A stretch of DNA of 25,013 bases from Bacillota bacterium (GTDB lineage: Bacteria; Bacillota; UBA994): positions 1 to 25,013 of the forward strand of contig QLUS01000009.1 of assembly GCA_018725535.1 (NCBI GenBank). The letters run 5' to 3'. Both the position numbers and the translations under genes were made by a program. Numbering within the stretch: position 1 is the first letter of the stretch; the number at the start of each line of letters is the position of its first letter. Below, piece by piece: positions 1-8,604 of the stretch. Under the pieces are notes generated by a model. It made no database searches. It saw nothing but the letters and a program-made list of their open reading frames with translations, and was not told the origin of the DNA.

Positions 1-149
1 CTCTCACCGTGTCGGGAGGACAGCAAAAGCTCTTAGTAAGGAGATTCCCTGTGGCCAAGCCAAGCGAGATGATCGCAGTGGACATTAACACCCTCGCCTT
101 AGAACGCGGAGCAGAAGCGCTGTGCGTGTCGCTTAGGGAGGGAGTGTAG
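1..149 (+). CDS. 3' end of a gene, ABC-transporter ATPase-like (possibly decayed)
   Basis: An open frame enters from the left edge and ends at TAG 147-149, five bases before the next ATG. Its first residues, LTVSGGQQKLLVRR, look like the ABC signature motif (LSGGNQQK in sugar and nucleoside importers), followed by a hydrophobic MIAVD stretch where the Walker B strand would lie. The usual aspartate-glutamate-proline-threonine continuation, the D-loop and the switch histidine are not recognisable, and the protein stops about 40 residues after the signature, where an intact ATPase would need roughly 60 or more. I read it as the tail of an ABC ATPase that may be truncated or degenerate. It is only partly visible, so an unrelated protein is possible. 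Confidence 0.35.
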   Translation, partial: LTVSGGQQKLLVRRFPVAKPSEMIAVDINTLALERGAEALCVSLREGV

Positions 150-153
150 AGGC

Positions 154-528
154 ATGAGTGCTAGCCATAAGGTGATATGCATCGTTTGTCCTGTTGGTTG
201 CATAGGTGAGGTAAGTATCGAAGCGGGGCAAACACCTAAAGTGCAGGGCTATATCTGTACGCGGGGAAAAAGCTATGCGGTAGCGGAAGCTACCAATCCT
301 CTGCGTATGTTAACCACCACTGTGCGTGTCAGAGGCGGCGTTTTGCCTCTGCTGCCCGGTGTTTCCTCTGCGGCCATGCCCAAGGACTGTATTGCTGTTG
401 GCGTGCAAATGCTGAGCGAAATTGTGGTAGACGCTCCGATAAAGGCGGGGCAAGTTACCTATGCCAAGATACTTGGACTTAATGTGGATATCGTTGCCAG
501 TCGGGATATAGCCATGCGAACGCTCTAA
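154..528 (+). CDS. DUF1667 family cysteine protein
   Basis: This 124-residue protein matches the DUF1667 (COG3862) pattern: an N-terminal CxxCPxGC motif (Cys9, Cys12, Cys16), a fourth cysteine in a CTRG motif (Cys35), then the conserved stretch around ATNPLRMLTTTVRV and a C-terminal TRDM-like ending (SRDI). The four cysteines suggest a metal or iron-sulfur site (inference). In other Firmicutes and Thermotogae the family usually sits directly after FAD-dependent glycerol-3-phosphate dehydrogenase-like oxidoreductases and is thought to be an accessory subunit; its biochemical role is not established. Here the upstream neighbour does not look like such an oxidoreductase, although only about 50 codons of it are visible. 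A purine-rich GGGAGGG lies about ten bases before the ATG. Confidence 0.85.
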   Translation: MSASHKVICIVCPVGCIGEVSIEAGQTPKVQGYICTRGKSYAVAEATNPLRMLTTTVRVRGGVLPLLPGVSSAAMPKDCIAVGVQMLSEIVVDAPIKAGQVTYAKILGLNVDIVASRDIAMRTL

Positions 529-605
529 CACTTCGCACTACTCACCGCTTTACCTCTGGATATGGTAAGATGGGGTTGCAGTAGCAGGCGAGGTGGGTTG
601 AGTCA

Positions 606-1694
606 GTGAATGTAATGATCTTTTCCGCGTCCATCGGTCATGGCCACAACCAAGTCGCGCAGGCTTTGGCCCTTGAGGCAAAATGTCAAGGGCACGCAGT
701 ACAGGTCATCGACGGGCTTGAGTTCGTCAGTCCCTTTCTCTCGAAAGTTCTGTTAGAGAGTTACCTCAAGCTGTTGCGTTATACACCCAGTGTTTACGGT
801 AAACTCTATCAGTGGACGGAAGAACCCATGCTGTTTGACTTCGCCTCCCTCATCAATAAGCTGCTGTGCAGAAAATTTAAGCGCCTGCTAGCGCTGCACA
901 GACCCGAGGCCATATTATGTACCCATAGCTTCCCGGCGGGGTTGTTGGCGGCACTTAAACTGAGATTAGGTGAGCCTGTGCGATTGGTGGCGGCTGTCAC
1001 TGACTTTACCGTGCACTACACATGGGTTAATCCAGGGATAGATACATATGTCCTAGCTTCACACAAGCTTATGCCGCTCATTAGGCATTTGGATGTGCAG
1101 AAGGCGGCACTGGCTCCGCTGGGCATCCCTATCCGCCCGCGATTTGCCAATCCTCCGAGCAAAATAGAAGCTCGCCTAGCCTTAGGACTTAACAACAAGC
1201 CCACTGTCTTAGTGATGGGTGGGGGTCTCGGGATGGGGACCCCGTCGGAGCTAGTGCGGCTGCTAGACAGCTCAATGTCTGACAGCCAGATGATTGTACT
1301 TGCAGGCACCAATGAGTCTTTGCTGCGCGAACTTAAAGCGGTACGTTTTGTTAATCCGGTAACTGTGTTGGGTTTTGTAGAGAACGTCGAAGCCTATATG
1401 GCTGCGGCAGACGTTTTGGTGACAAAACCCGGAGGTGTAACCTGTGCCGAAGCTTTAGCCATGGCCGTGCCCTTGGTCTTTGTATCACCGATCCCAGGGC
1501 AAGAGTGGCGAAACTCCACTTTTCTTGTGGAACAGCTGGCGGCCATCCATTTTGAGGAGTCAACACTAGCTCCCAAACTAGCTGATCTCATCCACGACGA
1601 AGTGCGCTTGTCCTGCATGTCGCGTATGGCGCGTGAACTTGCACGGCCGCACGCTGCGCGCGATATTGTTGAGCTACTACAGCGCGCCAAGTAG
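606..1694 (+). CDS. processive diacylglycerol beta-glucosyltransferase-like (MGDG synthase/UgtP family)
   Basis: A 362-residue GT28-family glycosyltransferase related to MurG and to UgtP/MGDG synthase. Members transfer glucose or galactose from a UDP-sugar to diacylglycerol at the cytoplasmic face of the membrane, making glycolipids and lipoteichoic acid anchors. The N-terminus has the family's SIGHGHNQVA loop (residues 9-18), then the MGDG-synthase N-domain. The C-terminal nucleotide-sugar domain has a glycine-rich MGGGLGMGT loop and the TKPGGVTCAEALA motif near residue 273, followed by PGQEWRN. GTG at 606 is preceded by GAGGTGGG with an 8-base gap; an in-frame ATG at 615 is the alternative. 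The acceptor and sugar cannot be read from sequence. It ends just before a strong hairpin terminator, so it is not part of the miaB operon. Confidence 0.85.
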   Translation: MNVMIFSASIGHGHNQVAQALALEAKCQGHAVQVIDGLEFVSPFLSKVLLESYLKLLRYTPSVYGKLYQWTEEPMLFDFASLINKLLCRKFKRLLALHRPEAILCTHSFPAGLLAALKLRLGEPVRLVAAVTDFTVHYTWVNPGIDTYVLASHKLMPLIRHLDVQKAALAPLGIPIRPRFANPPSKIEARLALGLNNKPTVLVMGGGLGMGTPSELVRLLDSSMSDSQMIVLAGTNESLLRELKAVRFVNPVTVLGFVENVEAYMAAADVLVTKPGGVTCAEALAMAVPLVFVSPIPGQEWRNSTFLVEQLAAIHFEESTLAPKLADLIHDEVRLSCMSRMARELARPHAARDIVELLQRAK

Positions 1695-1717
1695 GGTGCT
1701 TCGAGACAGGAGAAAGT

Positions 1718-1756
1718 AGCGGCGTCACAGGTTGCTGTGACGCCGCTTGTGTTGTA
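1718..1756 (+). terminator. Rho-independent-type hairpin after the glycosyltransferase
   Basis: A perfect 13-bp inverted repeat (arms 1718-1730 and 1735-1747, loop GTTG) sits 23 bases after the stop codon. It is followed by a T/G-rich tail (TGTGTTGT) rather than a clean T run, so termination is likely but not canonical. Confidence 0.75.
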
Positions 1757-1779
1757 GAGCTAGGGACACGTGGTAAAAT
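1752..1779 (+). promoter_or_regulatory. sigma-A type promoter of the miaB-mutS-mutL operon
   Basis: TTGTAG (1752-1757), a 16-base spacer and TAAAAT (1774-1779), with TGG directly before the -10 making an extended -10. It lies between the upstream terminator and miaB; initiation would be near 1786. A strong TGGAGG ribosome site at 1795-1800 follows. Confidence 0.6.
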
Positions 1780-1807
1780 AGAGCGATACGGACTATGGAG
1801 GCGCGTC

Positions 1808-3136
1808 ATGAAATACTATTTCCATATATTTGGATGCCAAATGAACGAGGCCGATGCAGAAGTGTTGGCGGGGTTTCTCGTTAGCATGGGGTATAGCCGG
1901 GCAGAGAGCGAGTCAGAGGCAGACATTATCCTGTTGATCACCTGCTGTGTGCGCGAGCACGCCGAAAGCAGAGTCTATGGCAAGCTGGGGGAACTGGCTA
2001 GACTCAAGCAGCTAAAACCTTCCCTAGTCGTGGGGATTTCGGGCTGTATGCCGCAGCAAGCAGACGTCGCGGAGAGCCTGCGGGTCAAGTTCCCCTACCT
2101 TGATCTGATTTTCGGCACACACAATTTGCCTGACTTCCCCCGTTTGCTGGAGGAAGCCCAAGCTCATGGCGGGCAAGTACTAGAGGTCGTGGAAGAAGGA
2201 GAAGTACGGGAAAACTTGCCGCGCGTGCGACAAATAGGCCTCAAGGCCTGGGTGTCGATCATGTACGGCTGCAACAACTACTGTACTTACTGCATTGTGC
2301 CCTATGTGCGGGGAAGGGAACGCAGCCGTCTGCCGGAGGCAATTTTGGCAGAGATACGCGAGCTGACAGAGCAAGGCTGCCTTGAAGTAACTTTGCTCGG
2401 CCAAAACGTAAATTCCTACGGCCGTGGCCTCGCGCCGCAGCTAAGGGTCGACTTTGCTGATTTGCTCGCTGCGGTAGATAAAGTGCCGGGGATGCAGCGC
2501 GTGCGCTTCATGACCTCACACCCGCGTGACTTCTCCGACAAGCTGATAGAAACAGTATTTAACTCCTCCTCCGTCTGCGAACACTTTCATCTGCCCGTGC
2601 AGAGTGGGAGCAATCAAGTATTGGCAAGGATGAACCGCGGTTACACGCGCGAAACCTATCTAGAGCTCGTTCACAAGCTGCGCGCCGCCATCCCGCATGC
2701 CGCTATCACTACCGACATTATCGTAGGGTTTCCGGGGGAGACTGAGCAGGACTTTAGCGAGACTTTAGACCTAGTGCGTGAGGTGGCCTTTGACTCCGTT
2801 TTCGCTTTCGCCTACTCTGCACGCAGTGGCACACCGGCAGCAGATTTTGCACCGCAGCTTCCCAAAGCGGAGAAAAGCCTGCGACTTAAGCAGCTTATCG
2901 ATACGGCCAACGCTATTGCCCTCGTGCGTAATCAGAAGCTCGCAGATAAAGTGGTGGAAGTGCTCGTCGAAGGTCCAAGCAAGACCAATCCTGACAGGCT
3001 AACCGGCAGGACTCGCACAAATAAGCTCGTGCATCTAGACAGCGAACCCGACCTAGTGGGCAAACTCCTAGACGTAAGAATTACCAGAGTACAGACGTTT
3101 AGTATGCTAGGTGAACGGACCGGGGTAGAGCGATGA
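1808..3136 (+). CDS. miaB: tRNA-2-methylthio-N6-dimethylallyladenosine synthase MiaB
   Basis: A radical-SAM methylthiotransferase that converts i6A37 to ms2i6A37 in tRNAs reading UNN codons. The 442-residue protein has the full three-part structure: an N-terminal UPF0004 domain with the cluster cysteines (FGCQMNEAD near residue 10, LLITCCVREH near 47, GISGCMPQQ near 80), the radical-SAM CxxxCxxC in GCNNYCTYCIVPYVRGRE (about 154-171), and a C-terminal TRAM domain with the typical GRTRTNKLV segment. Length is normal for the family. The start is set by TGGAGG eight bases upstream. Its TGA overlaps the mutS start in an ATGA junction, so translation is coupled. MiaA, which makes its i6A substrate, is three genes downstream in the same operon. 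Confidence 0.96.
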   Translation: MKYYFHIFGCQMNEADAEVLAGFLVSMGYSRAESESEADIILLITCCVREHAESRVYGKLGELARLKQLKPSLVVGISGCMPQQADVAESLRVKFPYLDLIFGTHNLPDFPRLLEEAQAHGGQVLEVVEEGEVRENLPRVRQIGLKAWVSIMYGCNNYCTYCIVPYVRGRERSRLPEAILAEIRELTEQGCLEVTLLGQNVNSYGRGLAPQLRVDFADLLAAVDKVPGMQRVRFMTSHPRDFSDKLIETVFNSSSVCEHFHLPVQSGSNQVLARMNRGYTRETYLELVHKLRAAIPHAAITTDIIVGFPGETEQDFSETLDLVREVAFDSVFAFAYSARSGTPAADFAPQLPKAEKSLRLKQLIDTANAIALVRNQKLADKVVEVLVEGPSKTNPDRLTGRTRTNKLVHLDSEPDLVGKLLDVRITRVQTFSMLGERTGVER

Positions 3137-5688
3137 GCGGCTACACTCCGATGTTGCAGCAATACCTAGAGATTAAGGCGGAGCACCCTCACTCCATCCT
3201 CTTCTTCCGTCTCGGTGATTTCTACGAAATGTTCTTTGAGGATGCTAAGCTGGCTTCCCGTATTCTGGAGATCACTTTAACCGCGCGTGAGGGAGGGGCA
3301 GCGGGGAAGGTGCCGATGTGCGGCATTCCCTACCACGCTGCTGACAGCTATGTGGCTAAACTGCTCGCTGCAGGGCACACGGTGTCTATTTGTGAGCAGA
3401 CAGAAGACCCGAGCACTGCCCGAGGATTGGTAAAGCGCGAGGTTGTACGTACTTACCCCAGGGACACATGGAGATTACCCCGCAGATACCTTAAACTACA
3501 TCGTTGCTTGGCGTCATGCGGGAGAGAACTTCGCCTTAGTCGCAGTGGAGTTCACCACAGGCTCGATTGATATTTATAGCGGCAAGGGAAACTCTGAGTC
3601 CGTCGCGCATGAACTTTTCCGCCTTGCGCCGCGGGAGGCCTTGATACCGCAACAGGAGCTCCCGTCTAACATTGAGCAAGTACTTGCACACAGCGGCGCA
3701 CTTAGACACGGTCAGGGCGGTCTGGACTATACACAGTCGCGATTGCTGTGTGACATAATCCCAGCCTGTAGCGATATTGCGCCGCTTGAGACTTTGGCTC
3801 TCGGGGAAATTGTACACTATCTCAAACAGGTCGGTATTAGTGGTTTTGGACATTTTACGGCACCGCGACTGCATGCTCAATGCCAGATTATGGCGCTTGA
3901 TGCCGTAACGCGCCGCAACCTCGAACTGACACGGACTATACGTCAAGGAGAGCGCACAGGCTCATTGCTGTGGGTACTTGACCATACCATTACTGCTATG
4001 GGGGCGCGTTTACTGCGCCAATGGATTGAGCAGCCCTTGACTCACCTTCCTGAAATTGAGCTGCGCCAAGCCGCAGTGGAGGAGCTTACAGGGATTCAAG
4101 TGCGAATGGCTCTGCGGGCTGGGCTTGACCTAGTTTACGATCTCGAGCGGCTCCAGAGCCGGATCGCGGCGGATGTCGCGACCCCCCGGGATGTAGTGGC
4201 CATCGCCAAATCGCTTTCGGCTGTGGCTGACGTTAGAGATGCGCTGGCGGATGTCTCTTGCGCCTTGTTAACCGAGATTCGCTCGATCCTAGACCCCCAC
4301 CCCCACTTGATGCAGCTGCTGCTCTGCGCTCTCAATGACAACCCTCCGCCCACTGCGCGTGAAGGCGGCGTGATCCGCGACGGCTACAACGCCGAGATAG
4401 ATCGGCTACGCAGGCTGACTATAGATGGGAAAGGCTACCTCGCCGAACTAGAGGCAAAAGAACGTGCTGGCACCGGCATCAAGTCCTTGAAAGTGGGCTT
4501 TAACCGCGTGTTTGGCTTTACCTCGAGATAACCAAGAGCAATCTCGCCGATGTCCCGGCGCATTATCACCGCAAGCAAACACTAGCCAACGCCGAGCGCT
4601 ACATAACGGAGGAACTCAAACAGCACGAAAGCGCTGTTCTCTCCGCAGAAGAGCGACTTGTCGCTCTCGAGCAGCAGACATTCACCGCGCTTTGCGGGAT
4701 TGTAGCCGAAGCCGCCCAGACTATTATCCATGTAGCGCGAGAGCTTGCCAGACTCGATGCCTTGCAGTCTTTTGCAGAGGCGGCAGCCCGCTATCGTTAT
4801 GTGCGACCGCAAGTGGTAAGCGGAAACTCAATTGTCATTAGTGGCGGCCGCCATCCGGTTGTAGAACGCATCGTGGGGACACACGCTTTCGTACCCAACG
4901 ACACCGAATTGAACAAAGGCGAAATTGCCATAATCACGGGGCCGAATATGGCAGGTAAATCCACGTATATGCGTCAGGTAGCACTGATTGTGCTGATGGC
5001 ACAGATGGGCAGTTTCGTCCCCGCCTTACGCGCGGTGATTGGCCTAGCCGACAGAGTTTTTACGCGCGTTGGCGCAGCGGACGACTTGTATGGCGGTCAG
5101 AGCACCTTTATGGTGGAGATGACGGAAACGGCAGTAGCGCTGCGGGAGGCTACCTCCAATAGTCTCTTGCTTTTTGATGAGGTGGGGCGCGGGACTAGCA
5201 CCTACGACGGTATGGCCTTAGCGCGTGCGATTATGGAGCACGTGCATGACCACGTGAAGGCTCGGACACTATTCTCGACCCATTACCATGAACTCACGCA
5301 TCTCGCGGACAAACTTGAGCGTTGCCGGAATTATACCGTGGCAGTCTTAGAGCAGAACAAAGAGATTACATTTTTGCGCCGGGTGATACCGGGTAAGGCC
5401 AGTAAGAGCTACGGCATTCATGTCGCCGAGCTGGCTGGGCTTCCGCGCCGCGTAACCGATAAAGCGTACGTCCTGTTAAAGGAGCTTGAACAGACGCGGC
5501 GTATGGCGCGTGAACAAACCTCCCTTTTTGATTACGTGGCGGAGACTGCCGCAACGCAAGCGGAAGACCCAAGCGCAACTCTGGCCCTAGAGCTATTTAA
5601 TGATATTCAACAACTTAACCCCGAGGCCCTGTCCCCACTGCAGGCGCTGACTTTTCTTTATGAGCTCAAGCGTCGGACGTTAGGATAG
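3133..5688 (+). pseudogene. mutS: mutS, DNA mismatch recognition ATPase, interrupted by two frameshifts
   Basis: MutS recognises mispairs and small insertion/deletion loops and recruits MutL. The sequence encodes essentially a whole MutS (about 850 residues when repaired; B. subtilis has about 858) in three frame segments. Segment 1 (3133 to about 3450) has the GDFYEMF mismatch-wedge motif. Segment 2 (about 3449-4519) resumes with VLTPGTHGDYP and covers the connector, lever and clamp. Segment 3 (about 4520-5688) holds Walker A GPNMAGKSTYM, Walker B LLLFDEVGRGTS and the STHYHELTH switch. The first break fits loss of two bases (GT of CGTGTAC) near 3448-3451; consensus VVRxxTPGT is restored by adding GT. 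The second fits loss of one T from a T run at 4517-4519, restoring FGFYLEITKSN. As written, translation stops at about 146 residues. Either recently inactivated or double assembly error. Confidence 0.9.
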
Positions 5689-5713
5689 TATCGAAAGTAG
5701 AGGTGAAGTCTGA

Positions 5714-7360
5714 ATGGGGATCAAGGTCTTAGAGACTGCTGTGGTAAACCAAATCTCTGCGGGCGAAGTAGTGGAGAGACCGGCATCCGCTGTTAAAGAG
5801 CTAGTGGAAAACTCCCTAGATGCGGGGGCTACGGATGTTACCGTGGAAATCGAAGGGGGAGGGTTAACCCTAATACGTGTCACGGACAATGGCCAGGGTA
5901 TGGACAAAGACGACCTTGCCGTTTCTGTGTCACGCCATGCGACCAGCAAGCTTACCAGCATAACGGACCTCTTCTCGCTCAAAAGCCTAGGCTTTCGCGG
6001 CGAAGCGCTACCTAGCATAGCGGCGGTGAGCCAGATAGCAATAAAAAGCCGCAGGCGAGAGAGCGGTCACGGTTATCTTCTAGTGTGTGAGGCTGGCACG
6101 CGGCAGGACATTCAAGTTGCTGGCATGCCTGTGGGGACTATCGTGGAAGTACGGCGGCTGTTTGCCAACACCCCCGCCCGGCTAAAGTTTATGAGGAGCG
6201 CGACAGCGGAGGCGCAGCGCATCGCACACTGCGTAGAGCGCTTAGCCCTCTCACATCCTAGCGTGCATTTCACTCTGCTGCTTGAGGGGCGTATAGTGCT
6301 GCAGGCATCCGGCAATAGTTTGGTTGACACGGCAGCCGCCATCTATGGCGCGGGCGCGGCCAAGCACTTATGGGCTTTCAGTGAGGTAAAGGGACGTCAC
6401 ATCGCCCTTTCCGGTGTGCTGGCGCGTCCTCCGTTTACGCGCGGTAATCGCGCTTGGCAGTTTTTCTTCCTTAACGGGCGCTGTATAGAGCATCGCGGTC
6501 TCGGCTTTGCGCTCGACGAAGCCTATCGCACTCTCATTCCTACGAAGCGATTTGCGGTGGCGGCAGTGCATATCACTATGAATCCCACAGAAGTGGATGT
6601 CAATGTTCACCCCGCCAAGACAGAAGTGCGGTTCCGTGATGAGCGAGCGGTAATCTCTGAAGCCATCACCTTGCTTAGGGCAAAAGTTGCTGCTATGAAC
6701 AAGCCAAGCGCAAGCATTCTGCAGCCCCCCCATTTGCCTAGCGCGATCATGGGTGATACGCCTGACGCACTTCCCCCTGCGCAGGTGTCCTACTTGCCAA
6801 ACGTGCCTTACCGCTTGGTAGGGCAAGTCATGCATAGCTATTTGCTGTTTGAGAGAGACGGCAAGCTCGTAATTGTGGACCAGCACGCCGCACACGAGAG
6901 AATAATATTTGAGGAACTCCTGCAGAAGCGTACGTTAGAGGTACTTAACTTCGCCATCCCGATGACTGTCGACCTTGGCACAGCGGTCGTCACAGAGGAA
7001 CATCTCGCGACCATAGCCAGCTTGGGGATTGTTTGCGAGCCATTTGGCGGCAGTACTTACGTGGTGAGAAGTATTCCAGCCGTGTATCGCGGCCATTTTG
7101 ACGAACAGACATTACGCGAGTTGCTAATGGACCTAAGCGGGGACAAAACGCGGTTTGACGCAGCAGAGAGTGTGGCTGAAGCGCTGGCCTGCCGCGCGGC
7201 CATTAAGGCCCACACCAAACTGTCGCCTGCTGAAATGGTAGAGTTACTGGACAGGCTCCATGCAACAGATCGCGCTGTGGCGTGTCCGCATGGCCGCCCG
7301 GTGGAAATAGAGTACACGGCAGAAGAGCTTTTTCGGCTCTTCCACCCGAGTTCTCGGTAG
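5714..7360 (+). CDS. mutL: DNA mismatch repair endonuclease MutL
   Basis: GHKL ATPase and probable nicking endonuclease that acts after MutS. N-terminal ATPase motifs are complete: NQISAGEVVERPASAVKEL (about 12-30), ENSLDAGATD, the DNGQGM lid and RGEALPSIAAVS, then NVHPAKTEVRF closing the domain. The C-terminal domain carries the metal-dependent nuclease signature DQHAAHERIIFEE (from about residue 389), plus ACRAAIKA and CPHGRP, which mark the endonuclease-type MutL found in organisms without MutH. At 548 residues it is shorter than many MutLs, mainly through a short interdomain linker. AGAGGTGA precedes the ATG by seven bases. The gene is intact although mutS, 25 bases upstream, is broken; without MutS it would have little to act on. 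Confidence 0.96.
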   Translation: MGIKVLETAVVNQISAGEVVERPASAVKELVENSLDAGATDVTVEIEGGGLTLIRVTDNGQGMDKDDLAVSVSRHATSKLTSITDLFSLKSLGFRGEALPSIAAVSQIAIKSRRRESGHGYLLVCEAGTRQDIQVAGMPVGTIVEVRRLFANTPARLKFMRSATAEAQRIAHCVERLALSHPSVHFTLLLEGRIVLQASGNSLVDTAAAIYGAGAAKHLWAFSEVKGRHIALSGVLARPPFTRGNRAWQFFFLNGRCIEHRGLGFALDEAYRTLIPTKRFAVAAVHITMNPTEVDVNVHPAKTEVRFRDERAVISEAITLLRAKVAAMNKPSASILQPPHLPSAIMGDTPDALPPAQVSYLPNVPYRLVGQVMHSYLLFERDGKLVIVDQHAAHERIIFEELLQKRTLEVLNFAIPMTVDLGTAVVTEEHLATIASLGIVCEPFGGSTYVVRSIPAVYRGHFDEQTLRELLMDLSGDKTRFDAAESVAEALACRAAIKAHTKLSPAEMVELLDRLHATDRAVACPHGRPVEIEYTAEELFRLFHPSSR

Positions 7361-7367
7361 GTGCAGC

Positions 7368-8294
7368 ATGAAGACTAGGATTATTGCCATCGTGGGGCCC
7401 ACGGCCGTGGGCAAAACAGCACTTACGCTTAGCCTAGCAGAAAAAGTGGGCGGCGAAGTGATTTCGGCTGATTCTATGCAGGTGTACAGAGGAATGGACA
7501 TTGGCACTGCTAAGCTCACGCCCGCCGAACGCGCCCGCATTCCGCACCACCTCATTGATGTAGTGGAGCCCGGTGAGGCCTTTAGCGCCGCTGACTATCA
7601 GAGGCTGGCGCGTGCAGCAGTAGATGACATTGCCAGCAGGGGAAGGCTCCCTATTTTTTCAGGCGGGACAGGCATGTATATCCGCGCGGCTATAGATGAC
7701 TACAATTTTGTCACCGTCAGCAACAACCCGCGTGTGCGAGACGAGCTGCGCCGCCAAGCGCGGGACACGGGGCTTAGTCAGTTGTATGTGCGCTTGGCAG
7801 ATCTCGACCCGCCTGTCGCGGCGCGTGTGCACAAAAATGATGAGAGGCGGATCATTAGGGCTCTCGAGGTATTCGAAACCACAGGGCATCCTTTGAGTTT
7901 TTGGGAGTCCCAGAAAGATGCCCGCCAGGCCATCTACGATGCCGTGTTCATAGGCCTTGACAGGCCACGCGCCGAACTGTATGCGCGCATTGAACAGCGA
8001 GTTGAAACTATGGTGGCCACGGGGTTATTGGATGAAGTAAGAGCGTTGATGACCCGTGGCATAAGTCTTGTGGCTCACCAGGCACTAGGATACAAAGAGG
8101 TGATTCCTTTCCTGGAAGGACGGTGCTCATTTCAGGAAATGATGGAGACGATTAAGCGCGAGACGCGTCGCTACGCGAAGCGGCAACTGACGTGGTTTAG
8201 AGCGGACGCACGTGTGCAGTGGCTCAATGTCAGTGATGAGGCGAAGGCTCAAGCGGAAATTATGGCAATTCTTGCGCACCGCTTTGGATTGTAA
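7368..8294 (+). CDS. miaA: tRNA dimethylallyltransferase MiaA
   Basis: Transfers the dimethylallyl group to N6 of A37 in UNN-decoding tRNAs, the step before MiaB. The 308-residue protein has the P-loop GPTAVGKTALT (about 8-18), the DSMQVYRGMDIGTAK motif, the HHLIDV segment, the GGTGMYIRA motif, and the C-terminal TRRYAKRQLTWFR signature near residue 265. The start is seven bases after mutL's TAG, with AGGTG overlapping that stop codon. It stands in the conserved mutL-miaA-hfq order, so co-transcription is likely. Confidence 0.96.
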   Translation: MKTRIIAIVGPTAVGKTALTLSLAEKVGGEVISADSMQVYRGMDIGTAKLTPAERARIPHHLIDVVEPGEAFSAADYQRLARAAVDDIASRGRLPIFSGGTGMYIRAAIDDYNFVTVSNNPRVRDELRRQARDTGLSQLYVRLADLDPPVAARVHKNDERRIIRALEVFETTGHPLSFWESQKDARQAIYDAVFIGLDRPRAELYARIEQRVETMVATGLLDEVRALMTRGISLVAHQALGYKEVIPFLEGRCSFQEMMETIKRETRRYAKRQLTWFRADARVQWLNVSDEAKAQAEIMAILAHRFGL

Positions 8295-8328
8295 TAGAAT
8301 GAGGCATACGGAGATAGGAGGGCTAGCC

Positions 8329-8574
8329 TTGTCTAAGACGATTCTGAATCTGCAGGATACTTTTCTCAATCAAGTTCGCAAAGAGAGCATGCCAGTTACC
8401 GTCTTTCTTGTAAATGGATATCAGCTAAAAGGAATAGTTAAAGGTTTTGACAACTTCACTATCATCATGGTAGACGCGGATGGGCGGCAACAACTCGTCT
8501 ATAAACACGCGGTTTCGACCGTTCAACCTGCCCGTGCGGTCTCAATCGCCGCGGGAGAGGCAACCTCAAACTAA
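8329..8574 (+). CDS. hfq: RNA chaperone Hfq
   Basis: Sm-like hexameric RNA-binding protein that helps small RNAs pair with mRNAs and affects mRNA stability. I start it at TTG 8329, giving 81 residues beginning MSKTILNLQDTFLNQ, because TAGGAGGG (8315-8321) is placed seven bases before it and the Hfq family begins exactly there; longer in-frame starts run back into miaA. Sm1 is around VTVFLVNGYQLKGIVKGFDNF and Sm2 is YKHAVSTVQP (the family's YKHAIST), whose Tyr-Lys-His residues line the proximal RNA site. The C-terminal tail is short, as in other Gram-positive Hfqs. It lies between miaA and hflX as in many bacteria. Confidence 0.95.
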   Translation: MSKTILNLQDTFLNQVRKESMPVTVFLVNGYQLKGIVKGFDNFTIIMVDADGRQQLVYKHAVSTVQPARAVSIAAGEATSN

Positions 8575-8604
8575 GACCAAGAAACTCGTTAAGCGAGGTG
8601 ACAT

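Noticed and set aside
3536..3946. Minus-strand ORF of 136 codons within mutS
   Set aside because: It lies opposite clear MutS coding sequence, with no recognisable domain or start signal; it is a shadow frame.
3440..4530. Programmed frameshifting in mutS
   Set aside because: There are two separate shifts, of different size and without a clear slippery heptamer plus stem, in a family with no known programmed shift. Indels or sequence error explain both.
8212..8328. Longer Hfq starting inside miaA
   Set aside because: Hfq proteins begin at the MSKT-like sequence; the upstream codons overlap miaA and have no ribosome site, whereas TAGGAGGG fits TTG 8329.
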